Positions 27,471-36,674 are shown, counted from the first letter of the stretch. The stretch: DNA of 64,000 nucleotides from Myxococcales bacterium (GCA_012960035.1 DUBZ01000013.1:107120-171119), one strand, 5' to 3'. Translations and numbers: made by a program. Notes: a model not told the origin generated them from the letters alone.

Positions 27471-28754
27471 ATGTCAGTATCAATAGAACCTACAGCCACC
27501 GGCTTTGATCGGTTTGGCTTTCCAGAAACTCTTGCGCGCGGAATCCGTAGCGCAGGCTTCGAAGATCCACGTCCCATCCAGCTCGAAACGATCCCAGCCG
27601 GCCTCGATGGTCGCGACGTACTGGGCCTCGCTCAGACGGGGACCGGAAAAACGGCAGCCTTTGCGCTGCCCATCCTCGACCGAATTCTCGATGTCCCCGG
27701 CAAAGGGCCGCGGTTCCTCGTCCTCGCACCCACTCGCGAACTTGCGACACAGATCTCGGATGAGATGCGCGAACTATCCAAGTTCACCCGAATCAAGGTG
27801 CTCACGATTTTCGGTGGCGTCTCGATGCGCGGGCAAATAAACGCCCTTCGCTCTGGACCCGAGATCATTGTCGGTTGCCCCGGTCGAGTGCTCGACTTGA
27901 TCAATCAAAAAGTTCTGCGTCTGAATGCGGTCGAAACCCTGGTCCTCGACGAAGCGGACCATATGTTCGACATGGGCTTCTTGCCCGACATTCGCCGCAT
28001 CCTCAAGGCGTTGCCCGAAGATCGACAGAACTTGTTGTTTTCGGCGACGATGCCTAAGGAAATTCGACACCTCGCAGATAATCTGCTCTATGAGCCGCAC
28101 GTTGTTGAACTTGCCGACAAGGCGCCGGCATCGACGATCGATCATGCGCTCTACCATATCGGCGAATCGCGCAAGCGCGCACTGCTTGATCACGTTCTCG
28201 AAAACGATAATTGTGATTCAGCGATCGTGTTCACGCGAACCAAGCACCGGGCACGACAGCTGGCCAAGGGGCTCACTCAAGCGGGACATCGCGCGGTCGC
28301 GCTGCAAGGAAATATGTCACAGTCGCAGCGTGACAAAGCGATGGCTGGCTTTCGCAAGCGTCAGTACGACATCCTGGTTGCCACCGATATCGCAGCGCGC
28401 GGTATCGATGTGACTGGTGTCTCGCACGTGATCAACTACGACGTGCCGAATACGGCCGAAGCCTACACGCACCGAATTGGTCGCACGGGTCGATCAGAAC
28501 GAGAGGGCGTTGCCTGCACGTTCGTGACCGCGGCAGACCGTGACTGGATTCGGGCGACCGAACGCATGATCGGCTCGAAAATTAAGTGCAAAACAGTCGA
28601 AGGCTTCGAGTCCGACCCCAACGACGTTGCCCCACCCAAAACGGGTGGTGGGGGTCGAGGCCGGGGTTCGCGTTCTTCTGGGAACAGCAGGGGCAATAGC
28701 AATAACAGCAACGCTCGGCGCGGTTCCCGTCGTGGAAGCCGACGCGCGAGTTAG
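27471..28754 (+). CDS. DEAD-box RNA helicase (RhlE-like)
   Basis: ATP-dependent RNA helicase. Q motif GFEDPRPIQ, motif I AQTGTGKT, Ia PTRELA, Ib CPGRVLD, motif II DEAD, motif III SAT, motif V ARGIDV and motif VI HRIGRTGR are all present. The C-terminal 40 residues are a Gly/Arg/Ser/Asn-rich tail, typical of RhlE-type enzymes and likely RNA-binding. ATG at 27471 gives a standard N-terminus; an in-frame ATG at 27432 would add 13 residues. Roles in ribosome assembly or cold response are known for the family. A rho-independent-like hairpin follows. Confidence 0.9.
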   Translation: MSVSIEPTATGFDRFGFPETLARGIRSAGFEDPRPIQLETIPAGLDGRDVLGLAQTGTGKTAAFALPILDRILDVPGKGPRFLVLAPTRELATQISDEMRELSKFTRIKVLTIFGGVSMRGQINALRSGPEIIVGCPGRVLDLINQKVLRLNAVETLVLDEADHMFDMGFLPDIRRILKALPEDRQNLLFSATMPKEIRHLADNLLYEPHVVELADKAPASTIDHALYHIGESRKRALLDHVLENDNCDSAIVFTRTKHRARQLAKGLTQAGHRAVALQGNMSQSQRDKAMAGFRKRQYDILVATDIAARGIDVTGVSHVINYDVPNTAEAYTHRIGRTGRSEREGVACTFVTAADRDWIRATERMIGSKIKCKTVEGFESDPNDVAPPKTGGGGRGRGSRSSGNSRGNSNNSNARRGSRRGSRRAS

Positions 28755-28796
28755 TCGGTAGGGCTCGCATCCGATGCGAAGTCTGATTTGAACGCT

Positions 28797-28830
28797 GCGG
28801 GGGTCGTCTTTGGCGGCCCCCGCTTTCGTT
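28797..28830 (+). terminator. Probable rho-independent terminator after the RNA helicase gene
   Basis: A GCGGGGG (28797-28803) pairs with CCCCCGC (28817-28823) around a 13-base loop and is followed by TTTCGTTCGTT. The T-tract is interrupted, so termination may be partial. Position, 40 bases after the helicase stop, fits. Confidence 0.6.
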
Positions 28831-29094
28831 CGTTCGCTGCAATTCCTTTGATCGTCTCTGGCACTCTTTCGCCGTGGCCCCGCGGCTTGCCCGTGCGGCG
28901 CTTGGGGTACGGATGCCGATCGCACTAAAGCGCGCATACGAGAAGCCATCCTACTCGACACGGAGACCGACGCCTAGCTTCAGCTGCACGCCGGCTTTGG
29001 CTTGATGCTGTCGCGAAAGAAGCGCGACGAGTTGGCCAGCTCATCCAGAGCGTCGGGCCGTGTTAGCATCTGCAGATTCATAGAGGAGAACACG
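28831..29094. other. Intergenic stretch before the DUF2164 gene
   Basis: About 260 bases between the terminator-like hairpin and the DUF2164 start. No supported gene. The start of the next gene is set by AGAGGAGAA at 29082-29090. Confidence 0.4.
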
Positions 29095-29361
29095 GTGGCG
29101 GCACGAGCAGGATCGGGACCGATGCAAATCAAGCTTTCTGAAGAAGCCAGCGAACGCATTATTCATGCAACGCGGCAATTCTTTAGCGACGATCTCGATT
29201 CATCGCTAAGCGACTTTCAGGCGGAGCGTGTGATCGAGTTCTTTCTCCGCCAACTTGGTGCGCCGGTTTACAACCAGGCGATCGGGGACGCGCGATCGTT
29301 CCTTCAGGCGAAACTCGACGATCTCGACGGCGAATTTTACGAGCCGGAAACGTCGGGCTGA
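29095..29361 (+). CDS. DUF2164 family protein
   Basis: An 88-residue protein of the uncharacterised DUF2164 family. From MQIKLSEEASERI onward it shows the family pattern: an early FFSDDLD, LSDFQAERVIEFFLRQLG, VYNQAIGDARSFLQ and a final LDGEFYEPE. The GTG at 29095 is chosen because AGAGGAGAA lies five bases before it. No function is known; it is cytosolic and helical by appearance. Confidence 0.78.
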   Translation: MAARAGSGPMQIKLSEEASERIIHATRQFFSDDLDSSLSDFQAERVIEFFLRQLGAPVYNQAIGDARSFLQAKLDDLDGEFYEPETSG

Positions 29362-29737
29362 ACCTAATGCGTAGTGCACGAACTCGAGTCGAGTGCGATC
29401 CACGACAGGGTCGTCATCGCCACGGTTACGCCGCCGACAAAGATCAAGCGCCCGGGGTAAAAGTTGCGACGGAAACGGTTGACCTTGTCACTCGACTCTT
29501 GACCTTTCCGGACGCTCTCTTCGACGCGCCGTCGCCCGCGAGCCGATCCGCAATTGCGCGCTCTTCATTTATGTGAGGCTCCACATCGAGAAGTACCGGG
29601 GTGATCGTTGCGGAAGCGCGAGCTTTCAGCGCCCCCCCCCGACAGGGTTCCGCGACAAAGGAGTCTGCGCGGCAGAAGGCGCACGCGCCCAAACGCGGAT
29701 CCAATGCCGCTGGCTGCGTTGCGAAAGCTAGCTGTAG
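29362..29737. other. Decayed minus-strand ORF and C9 tract
   Basis: On the minus strand a frame (29444-29704) reads plausibly as ...EERAIADRLAGDGASKRASGKVK and then, after a one-base shift near 29500, another frame continues as DKVNRFRRNFYPGRLIFVGGVTVAMTTL, a likely membrane helix, and stops near 29367. This suggests a small membrane protein broken by a frameshift. A run of nine C at 29632-29640 lies in its 5' part. Low confidence; no family recognised. Copy 2 of the 83-bp repeat overlaps the right edge. Confidence 0.35.
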
Positions 29738-29741
29738 CTAG
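29659..29741. repeat. 83-bp interspersed repeat, copy 2
   Basis: Identical to 4476-4558 except at one base. Again the CTAGCTGTAGCTAG palindrome forms the right end, and again its CTA provides the TAG stop of a minus-strand gene, here the GFA-family gene. A GGCGCACGCGCC inverted repeat lies inside. Confidence 0.85.
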
Positions 29742-30145
29742 CCCGGAGTTCGCTCAAACGAAGGCAAGCCTTCCGGGATGTGATGGAACGACTGCTTGTC
29801 TATCGTATAAATCGCAACTTGCGGGTCGCCGTACTGGCTTGGATCGTCGAGGGTGCCGACCTTGATGATCACCGTGCCGGGAAGGCTTGGCGCCCGGCTC
29901 ACGATCTGGGTCCCGCAATCGGCGCAGAATTCCCGGGTCACGGGGTTGTCGAGATCGCTGCGCTTGAATCCCTTCGGCTCACCGGCCGTGTATTTGAAAC
30001 CCGCTTCCGGTACGGCCATGATGACGTTGGCGCCGCCGCCCGAACCATATTGGCATTCGCGACAATGGCACTGCCCCTTAAATACCGCCTCACCCTCCGT
30101 GCTGTAGCGCACAGCCTTGCAATAGCATCCGCCTTCGAGTCCCAT
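29738..30145 (-). CDS. GFA family (glutathione-dependent formaldehyde-activating-like) zinc protein
   Basis: A 135-residue CENP-V/GFA fold protein. Zinc ligands are visible as CYC at residues 7-9, CHCREC around 26-31 and CADC near 74-77. Members include glutathione-dependent formaldehyde-activating enzyme, but many homologues have unknown roles, so formaldehyde activity is not claimed. AGGAGG lies six bases before the ATG, one of the best ribosome sites here. Its stop lies in the 83-bp repeat. A broken paralogue lies just upstream on the same strand. Confidence 0.82.
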   Translation of the reverse strand: MGLEGGCYCKAVRYSTEGEAVFKGQCHCRECQYGSGGGANVIMAVPEAGFKYTAGEPKGFKRSDLDNPVTREFCADCGTQIVSRAPSLPGTVIIKVGTLDDPSQYGDPQVAIYTIDKQSFHHIPEGLPSFERTPG

Positions 30146-30289
30146 TTTGTCCTCCTGATTGGTTGAGTTGTGTTTCGTGAATCGATGTCTGGTTGGCGCG
30201 CCGATTATCTTGCGTGGCCCGCACGCTCGAATGCGCAGAGACCATGTAAGGCACTCGTGTTGTGAGCCCCGTCTTGAATATCCGAAATG

Positions 30290-30530
30290 AATCGACGTCG
30301 CCTCTCAAAATGCAGGCTCGAACCGGATTCTTGGCAGAATACGTGACCGAAGCGAATCGGCTTCGGAAAGCTTCCAGCGTTTCACGTGTTCTTCACCACT
30401 GGTGTACGTGAGCGACTCAAGTGGAACAATGGCAGTGGTGCGCTCACGTGGGTGTCGGGTCGAGTTCGAAGTGAACAGCGCCGCAAAGGCAACTGCCTTT
30501 GATGCGAACTTGGTTTTCGTCTTTTGCCAT
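30290..30530 (-). pseudogene. Broken GFA-family paralogue
   Basis: From an ATG at 30530 the frame reads 28 codons including KGSCLCGAVHFELDP, the GFA start, then TGA. In the same frame after the stop comes AHHCHCST, matching the family's CHCS motif, then further stops, and later HVFCQESGSSLHF, matching FCxxCGS with the second Cys now Ser. Thus the whole zinc-binding plan is traceable but with in-frame stops and a lost ligand. It lies about 150-390 bases upstream of the intact GFA gene, so a tandem duplicate probably decayed. Confidence 0.6.
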
Positions 30531-30571
30531 GCGCTTATCCTAGTTTGAGTCTTTCGCGCGCGCCCGGAGAT

Positions 30572-32035
30572 CTAGTACTGACGCCAGCGCTTGCGTATGT
30601 GCGCCTGACGACGCGCGATCTGCGTCCGCCGCTTTTCAGGAGACACCGTTGCAGTGCCTTCTGGGAAATGCTCACGGATCTGATCGAATGTCGTAAGCGT
30701 GCTCGTGATGACGGGGAAGTCTTTTTCCGCCGGGTCTTCGTTGTAAACGAAGCGCATCGACATGGCGCCCTCGGGAAGCCCGGTTGGATCGAGCCAACCC
30801 GGTACGCCCGGGTCGCGCGCGGTAACGACGTAGTAGCGCGCACCATCGCGCTGTCGCGGGAGTTGTCCGCCCGTCAAACTACTCGTGTAGCTGGCCTGGT
30901 CTAAAGACTCGCCCCAGAAGTTCGCGAGCTGAAAGCCGACATAATGCGGGTCGACTTTCGTTTCCACACGAAGGATCAGGGCTTGATCGTCGTCGAGGTT
31001 GAACGTGCCCGCGGAATAAAGCTGGCGTGCACCGGCTGTTCCCCCGGCGATAAATGGCGGCGCTGCGGGGTTGAGTGCGTTTTCTGGGAGGGCGCGCTTC
31101 CCGTCGAGGTTGCGGTCGCCGAGAACCTCCAACCCAAACTCATGCAACGCATTCCAAAATCGAATCTGGTTGGGAAGCTTGGCGCCAATGGCCTCGAACC
31201 GTTGCGCGGTTTCCTCAGCGTTGAGCGACGGACGGATGTTTGTGTGCGTGTCGATGCGTTCGATTTCGAGATCCATCGGAACTTCGGTGTCCCAGTTCGA
31301 AAAAATTTCGCGCACAGCGATGTTGGTCGCTTCGCGTTCGAGCATGAACGGTTCTTTGTCACGAGGCGCGCACTCGACCGAACCGCGGGTTGGGAGAAAG
31401 TGGCCGCGATAATTGTCCGGCTTGCTCGGTGCGACGAGGATCTCGAACCGGCCATCGTGGTCAGGAAAGATCTCGAAGCCTTGTACGAAACCGAGGGTCT
31501 GGTTGCGGCACGTTGCAAACTCGTTCAGTTCACCCGTGTCGCCAATGGTGGCGGTCGTCGTTTGAAACGTGACGAGCCGGGGGGCTTTGGGGTAGATGCG
31601 CGTTCGCTTGCTGGTGTGCCAGTCCTGGCTGTCCGCCGCACGGGCGCGAATACGGTAAGTGCCCGCCGGATCGATGGGCGCGGACAGATACAGGGTGTCC
31701 GGGTTGTCGATGGTCCACTTGCTCATCATGCGGACGCTGCGCTGGAAGTAGGGCAGGTCGGCATGTTGGCCGAATTCGGTTTCGGCGATGCGTACGGCAT
31801 GACCAAGCAGGTAGCGATAGCCGTCTGCGAGGTTTCGCTCGGAAGGGTCGGGCCCCGCCAACCACGGGTCTTCGATTTCACCGCGGGCTTCTTCGAGCCC
31901 TTCGATGAATGCCGCCCAACCTCTTTCGAGCGATTCCTTCGCTTCGGAAGAGGCTTCTCGGTCGTTGGACCCGCAACCGAGTGGGGATGTCACTGCAATG
32001 GCCAACACAATCAAAGCGATGCGTGCGTAGTTCAT
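30572..32035 (-). CDS. DUF1214-like lipoprotein
   Basis: About 487 residues. The start MNYARIALIVLAIAV followed by SPLGC is a lipoprotein signal peptide with the lipobox Cys near residue 21. The C-terminal part (LANFWGESLDQASYTSSL, then DPGVPGWLDPTGLPEGAM) matches the DUF1214 pattern found in actinobacterial and environmental proteins with an associated N-terminal DUF1254-like region. No enzymatic residues are known. An upstream ATG ten codons earlier is less likely, since the signal peptide begins at 32035. Confidence 0.7.
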   Translation of the reverse strand: MNYARIALIVLAIAVTSPLGCGSNDREASSEAKESLERGWAAFIEGLEEARGEIEDPWLAGPDPSERNLADGYRYLLGHAVRIAETEFGQHADLPYFQRSVRMMSKWTIDNPDTLYLSAPIDPAGTYRIRARAADSQDWHTSKRTRIYPKAPRLVTFQTTTATIGDTGELNEFATCRNQTLGFVQGFEIFPDHDGRFEILVAPSKPDNYRGHFLPTRGSVECAPRDKEPFMLEREATNIAVREIFSNWDTEVPMDLEIERIDTHTNIRPSLNAEETAQRFEAIGAKLPNQIRFWNALHEFGLEVLGDRNLDGKRALPENALNPAAPPFIAGGTAGARQLYSAGTFNLDDDQALILRVETKVDPHYVGFQLANFWGESLDQASYTSSLTGGQLPRQRDGARYYVVTARDPGVPGWLDPTGLPEGAMSMRFVYNEDPAEKDFPVITSTLTTFDQIREHFPEGTATVSPEKRRTQIARRQAHIRKRWRQY

Positions 32036-32092
32036 AGTTCGATTCGATCTCCGCTTGTCGATCACCGGCCCGATCCGTGACGGAACGAGCCG

Positions 32093-32716
32093 CTAGTAGA
32101 GCCCAGTCTCATAGTCTTCGAGCATCGCATTGTCGATGCTGTCCGCCACCGTGTCGTCGGCATTCGCCTTGGCGGCAATTTGTTTTCCGATGTTGGCCTT
32201 CACGTCTTTGGGCCAAGAATCAGGCTTCCATGTCTTGGAACGAATGAAGGCTTTTCCGCAGTGAAAAAAGCTCTCGCTCACCGTGACTCGCGTTGCGAGG
32301 ATGGCAGGTTTGTTTCGGGCCGACAGGCGCTTCAGCAACTCAGGCTCGCGTGTGATTTCCGCCGTGCCATTGATGCGCAGGGTTTCTTTCACGCCCGGAA
32401 TGACGAAAATGAGACCAATGCGCGGGTGCGCGAGGATGTTTCGAAATCCGTACGCGAGCTTGTTGCCGGGGCGCTCGGGAATCAAAATCGTATTCTCGTC
32501 TTCGACCACGACGAAGCCGGGTGCATCCCCCTTTGGCGACACGTCCATGTCTCCGTTCGTGTTCGACGTTGCAACCATGATCAATGGCGTCTTACTGACA
32601 AAGTCCCTCGCGAACGAGTCGAGGTGGTCGAAGACCTTTTGTTCGAGCATCGCGTGCGGTTCGGGGAGGATTTCTCGAAGCTGTGCCTCGGTCGAAATCG
32701 CGTAGGGGTCAATCAT
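32093..32716 (-). CDS. FMN-dependent PPOX-type flavoprotein
   Basis: A 207-residue split-barrel flavoprotein of the pyridoxamine-5'-phosphate oxidase superfamily, resembling the MSMEG_1061 group. Visible features are FVSKTPLIMVATSN near 40-53, DVSPKGDAPGFV (family DxSPRGD motif), and HPRIGLIFVIPG. Likely binds FMN or F420 and reduces an unknown compound. ATG at 32716 is chosen over upstream in-frame codons because GGAGG lies about five bases before it. Convergent in space with no partner; DUF1214-like lipoprotein lies downstream on the same strand. Confidence 0.75.
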   Translation of the reverse strand: MIDPYAISTEAQLREILPEPHAMLEQKVFDHLDSFARDFVSKTPLIMVATSNTNGDMDVSPKGDAPGFVVVEDENTILIPERPGNKLAYGFRNILAHPRIGLIFVIPGVKETLRINGTAEITREPELLKRLSARNKPAILATRVTVSESFFHCGKAFIRSKTWKPDSWPKDVKANIGKQIAAKANADDTVADSIDNAMLEDYETGLY

Positions 32717-33062
32717 GTCGCCTCCAAGTTCGTGGGTGTTGGGCGCGGGTTCAAAACTGCGTCGGTCGCTAGATCGGCTCGAGTCCTGTTTTGCCGCCAA
32801 GCCGCGAAAGACGAGCATTTGTTCTGGGGTGTAGTTCCAATGCGTTTTCGACCCGATGGCAGGTTTCGAGATGGCGTCCGCCTCTTCGTGGACGGCGACG
32901 CGAACTTTCAGAGCCTCGGCATTTGTGCCCATCTTCGCTCCTTTGGGGCGCTTCAAAAACTCTTACCTGATTTTCGCTCAAGTGTGAACTGCTTCACAGA
33001 CGACTCCGCTGTAGATGCGAAATTGGGCCCCGTTGGAACAACGAACTCAACTGGCGACAGCG

Positions 33063-33248
33063 ATGACGGAGCGTAAGTGTGCGTGGTGTCAGGTCGTGAC
33101 ACGGCGTGACCTGCGAGCGAAGAGTCTGGCGACGGTCCGGCCGAGTCACGGGGTCTGCGACGTATGTCTAGAAAAGACGCACTCGGCCATTGGGGTCACC
33201 GTGATGCCGAGGGGGGCTCACTGTTGGCGTATTCAACGACGGGCTTGA
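33063..33248 (+). CDS. Small zinc-ribbon-like protein
   Basis: 61 residues: MTERKCAWCQVV near the start, then SHGVCDVCLE near residues 28-37. Two CxxC pairs with an SHGxC element resemble the small Cys-rich segment found after PAS or GAF sensors (CAWCKRI ... SHGICPECL). Here it stands alone. Not certain to be translated; no strong ribosome site was found, and the C-terminal third is Arg-rich and unspecific. Confidence 0.4.
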   Translation: MTERKCAWCQVVTRRDLRAKSLATVRPSHGVCDVCLEKTHSAIGVTVMPRGAHCWRIQRRA

Positions 33249-33300
33249 TCGAGCGGTCCGGTAGTCGACGAACCGTTGCCCCATTCCATATCATGGCCCA

Positions 33301-34764
33301 ATGGCCGACACGTCTTTAGTCTCTGACCTTGATCATCCCGCTCTTGCCAACTTCGTTGCGAACATCTGGGAAGAGAGCATCGTTCCCGAGTTGATCGATT
33401 ACATCGCGATCCCCAACCAATCCCCCGCCTTCGACGAAGATTGGGAAGCCCACGGCTACATGGCCCAGGCGGTTGGGTTGATTGAAACTTGGTGTCGCGT
33501 GCAGGCCATAGAAGGGCTCACGGTCGAAGTCGTGCAGATCGAAGGGCGGACGCCCGTCATCTATATGGAGGTGCCGGCGACTTCCGGCGTTGATGACGAC
33601 GACAACGATGACGACTGCGTCCTTCTGTATGGTCATCTCGATAAGCAGCCCGAGATGACGGGATGGCGCGAGGACCTCGGTCCTTGGAAGCCGAAGCGCG
33701 AAGGGGACCGCCTCTACGGACGCGGTGGAGCGGACGACGGCTATGCGGCATTCGCATCCCTCACCGCCATTCGCGCGCTCCAGACTTTTGGAGGCTCCCA
33801 CGCCCGTTGCTCGATTTTGATTGAAGCCTGCGAAGAAAGCGGCAGCTTCGATCTCCCGTACTACATCGACCGGCTTGCCGATCGTATTGGGTCGCCGAGC
33901 CTAGTGGTGTGTCTCGACAGCGGCTGTGGGAACTACGACCAACTCTGGAGCACCACGAGTTTGCGCGGTCTTGTGACGGGAACGCTGCGCGTTGATGTGT
34001 TGAACGAGGGTGTTCATTCGGGTGACGCCAGCGGTGTCGTGCCGTCGAGTTTTCGGATCTTGCGTTCGCTACTCGATCGCATCGAAGACCCGGCGACCGG
34101 CGAAATTCGCTGCGACGAATTTCACGCCGAGATCTCACAAGCCAGGCGTGATCAAGCCGCGCTTGCAGCCCAAGTCCTCGGCGACGGCGTCAGCGCGAAG
34201 TTTCCGTTTACCGGTGGAACCGAACCCGTGAACCCAGACCGCACCGCGTTGGTTCTCAACCGAACGATGCGCCCGGCGCTCTCGGTGACGGGGGTCGCGG
34301 GAATGCCTTCCCTCGAAAGTGCTGGGAACGTGCTGCGTCCATACACGTCCCTCGAACTCTCGTTGAGATTGCCGCCGACCGTCAATGCCGAGGCCGCTAG
34401 CCTCCGACTCAAAGAGATCCTAGAAGCCAACCCGCCATACGGTGCGACGGTGTCGTTCGAACTGGGCCAGCCCGCTCAAGGCTGGGAAGCTCCCGCGCTC
34501 GCGAGCTGGCTTGGCAGCGCGGTTGACGAAGCATCGACTCACTATTTTGGTGCGCCCGCGGTCTACATGGGGGAGGGCGGCTCGATTCCCTTTATGGGGA
34601 TGCTGGGCGAAAAATTTCCTGCCGCACAGTTTCTGATTACCGGCGTTCTTGGGCCCGGCTCGAACGCTCACGGACCAAACGAATTTCTCGACATTTCGAC
34701 CGGCAAGCGCGTCACCTGCTGCGTGGCGGAGGTTCTCGGGTGCCACGTCGCACGCGAGCGCTAG
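33301..34764 (+). CDS. M20 family metallopeptidase (dipeptidase-like)
   Basis: Zinc peptidase of the M20/ArgE/CNDP group, 487 residues. Metal and catalytic motifs are GHLDKQPE (His, Asp), RGGADDGYA (bridging Asp), EACEESGS (catalytic Glu-Glu), CLDSG and the late NAHGPNE (His). An inserted dimerisation domain lies in the middle. An unusual run of Asp residues (DDDDNDDD) near residue 98 precedes the first metal motif. Substrates are probably dipeptides or N-acyl amino acids. The amidohydrolase gene follows after 146 bases. Confidence 0.85.
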   Translation: MADTSLVSDLDHPALANFVANIWEESIVPELIDYIAIPNQSPAFDEDWEAHGYMAQAVGLIETWCRVQAIEGLTVEVVQIEGRTPVIYMEVPATSGVDDDDNDDDCVLLYGHLDKQPEMTGWREDLGPWKPKREGDRLYGRGGADDGYAAFASLTAIRALQTFGGSHARCSILIEACEESGSFDLPYYIDRLADRIGSPSLVVCLDSGCGNYDQLWSTTSLRGLVTGTLRVDVLNEGVHSGDASGVVPSSFRILRSLLDRIEDPATGEIRCDEFHAEISQARRDQAALAAQVLGDGVSAKFPFTGGTEPVNPDRTALVLNRTMRPALSVTGVAGMPSLESAGNVLRPYTSLELSLRLPPTVNAEAASLRLKEILEANPPYGATVSFELGQPAQGWEAPALASWLGSAVDEASTHYFGAPAVYMGEGGSIPFMGMLGEKFPAAQFLITGVLGPGSNAHGPNEFLDISTGKRVTCCVAEVLGCHVARER

Positions 34765-34910
34765 TCCTCCGCGGTTACATCCAACCGACCCGTGCAAAAC
34801 GCGAGCAGCTTAGACCCGGCCATACAACGCTATGGTTGCGCGACCGCGCGAAACCCCAACCAACACCGCGGCACGTAGCGGTACCCTATTTCGGGCCGCA
34901 GGAGTGAAGC

Positions 34911-36644
34911 ATGTCTTACGACCTTCTCATCAAAAACGGATCCATCGTCGACGGATCGGGGAATGCTCCCTTCAAGGGCGACGTTGCAGTTCGCGACGGC
35001 AAGATCGCCGCGATCGGAGACATCGCCGACGCGACCGCGACCGAAACCATCGACGCAACGGGACAGCTCGTCACGCCGGGTTGGGTCGACATTCACACTC
35101 ACTTCGACGGCCAAGCAACATGGGACGAACTCCTTACGCCCTCGTGCTGGCATGGGGTGACGACGGTCGTGATGGGGAACTGCGGCGTTGGCTTCGCTCC
35201 CGTGAAGCCGGAGAAGCGGCAATGGTTGGTCGAGTTGATGGAAGGCGTCGAGGACATCCCGGGCACTGCGCTCAATGAAGGCATCGTTTGGGATTGGGAG
35301 ACCTTCCCCGAATTCTTGGATGCCCTGGAAAAACATAAGCACGTGATGGACCTCGGAACCCAGGTCCCCCACGGCGCAGTCAGGGGTTACGTCATGGGTG
35401 AACGGGGAGCGAAGAACGAACCCGCGACTCCCGAAGACATCGAAGCGATGGCGAGCATCGTAAAGGAAGGACTCGAAGCCGGAGCGCTTGGTTTTTCTTC
35501 TTCTCGCACACTCGTGCATCGGGCCGTCGATGGCGAGCCGGTCCCCGGCACGTTCGCAGCCGACGACGAACTGTTCGGCATTGGTCGCGCGCTCAAAGAA
35601 ACGAACATGGGTGTGTTCGAACTCGCGCCCGGTGGCGTGATGGGCGAAGACCTATCGCTCCCTCACAAAGAAGTCGCATGGATGCGCAGGCTTTCGAAGG
35701 AAATCGGACGCCCGGTGAGCTTCGCGCTGCTGCAGATTGATCAGGAGCCGCGGCTCTGGAAAGAAATTCTAGACATCGTCGATGAAAGCAGAGACGAAGG
35801 TTCCATGCTGCGACCGCAGGTTGGCTCGCGGCCCACCATGTTGTTGATTGGCCTGCAGACCTTCTCACCCTATAGCTTCCGCCCGACCTTCGCCGCGTTG
35901 GCGGACCTGCCCCTCGAAGAGCGAGTGCGCGAACTGCGTAAGCCCGAAGTCAAGGCGAAGATCCTGACCGAGGCGCCAGTGGATGAAGAGCCGCTGCTCT
36001 CGTTCGTGCTTTCGGGCATGCACAAGATCTTCGTGTTGGGCGAAGTGCCCGATTACGAGCCCACGTCTGACAACAGCATCGAGGCCATCGCAAAGCAAAG
36101 CGGTCGCGACCCCCATGACGTCCTCTACGACGAGATGCTCGAACTCGACGGCAAGGCGCTGTTGATGGTTGCACTCGTGGGTTATCACGACGGCGATCTC
36201 GAAGCGATGCGCGAGATGATCGAACATCCCGATTCCGCATTCGGACTCGGCGACGGCGGTGCCCACGCGGGTGCGATCTGTGACGCGTCGATGACGACGT
36301 ACCTGCTCACCCACTGGGCCCGCGACCGAAAGCGGGGCCCGAAGCTTTCGATCGAGTTCGCGGTCAAGAAGATGACCAAAGACACGGCTGAACTTTACGG
36401 CCTCAACGATCGCGGCCAGTTGAAGGAAGGCTACAAGGCCGATCTCAACGTGATCGACTTCGACACACTACGACTTGACCTTCCGTACCTCGTGAACGAC
36501 TTGCCTGGTGGGGCGAAGCGCCTGATCCAAAAGGCGGAGGGCTATACGGCGACGATCGTGAGTGGAGAAGTGACTTTCCGCAACGGCGAAGAAACCGGCG
36601 CGCGGCCGGGTGTGGTGATTCGCGGGGCGCAATCGCCGGGGTGA
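34911..36644 (+). CDS. N-acyl-D-amino-acid deacylase-like amidohydrolase
   Basis: 577-residue amidohydrolase-superfamily protein. DIHTHFDGQ carries the HxH metal motif near residue 63. NCGVGFAP carries the conserved cysteine metal ligand of D-aminoacylases, and GDGGAHAG the catalytic Asp. The C-terminal small beta domain ends with LPGGAKRLI and a VSGEVTFRNGE strand. The family removes acyl groups from D-amino acids; many environmental homologues have other N-acyl substrates. ATG follows GGAGTGAAGC. The neighbouring M20 peptidase suggests linked amide degradation (inference). Confidence 0.82.
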   Translation: MSYDLLIKNGSIVDGSGNAPFKGDVAVRDGKIAAIGDIADATATETIDATGQLVTPGWVDIHTHFDGQATWDELLTPSCWHGVTTVVMGNCGVGFAPVKPEKRQWLVELMEGVEDIPGTALNEGIVWDWETFPEFLDALEKHKHVMDLGTQVPHGAVRGYVMGERGAKNEPATPEDIEAMASIVKEGLEAGALGFSSSRTLVHRAVDGEPVPGTFAADDELFGIGRALKETNMGVFELAPGGVMGEDLSLPHKEVAWMRRLSKEIGRPVSFALLQIDQEPRLWKEILDIVDESRDEGSMLRPQVGSRPTMLLIGLQTFSPYSFRPTFAALADLPLEERVRELRKPEVKAKILTEAPVDEEPLLSFVLSGMHKIFVLGEVPDYEPTSDNSIEAIAKQSGRDPHDVLYDEMLELDGKALLMVALVGYHDGDLEAMREMIEHPDSAFGLGDGGAHAGAICDASMTTYLLTHWARDRKRGPKLSIEFAVKKMTKDTAELYGLNDRGQLKEGYKADLNVIDFDTLRLDLPYLVNDLPGGAKRLIQKAEGYTATIVSGEVTFRNGEETGARPGVVIRGAQSPG

Positions 36645-36674
36645 GCTGGGCGCGGCAAAAGCGAGGAGACACGT

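Noticed and set aside
30944-32080. Long plus-strand frame opposite the DUF1214-like lipoprotein gene
   Set aside because: The minus strand has a signal peptide, lipobox and family motifs; the plus frame has none.
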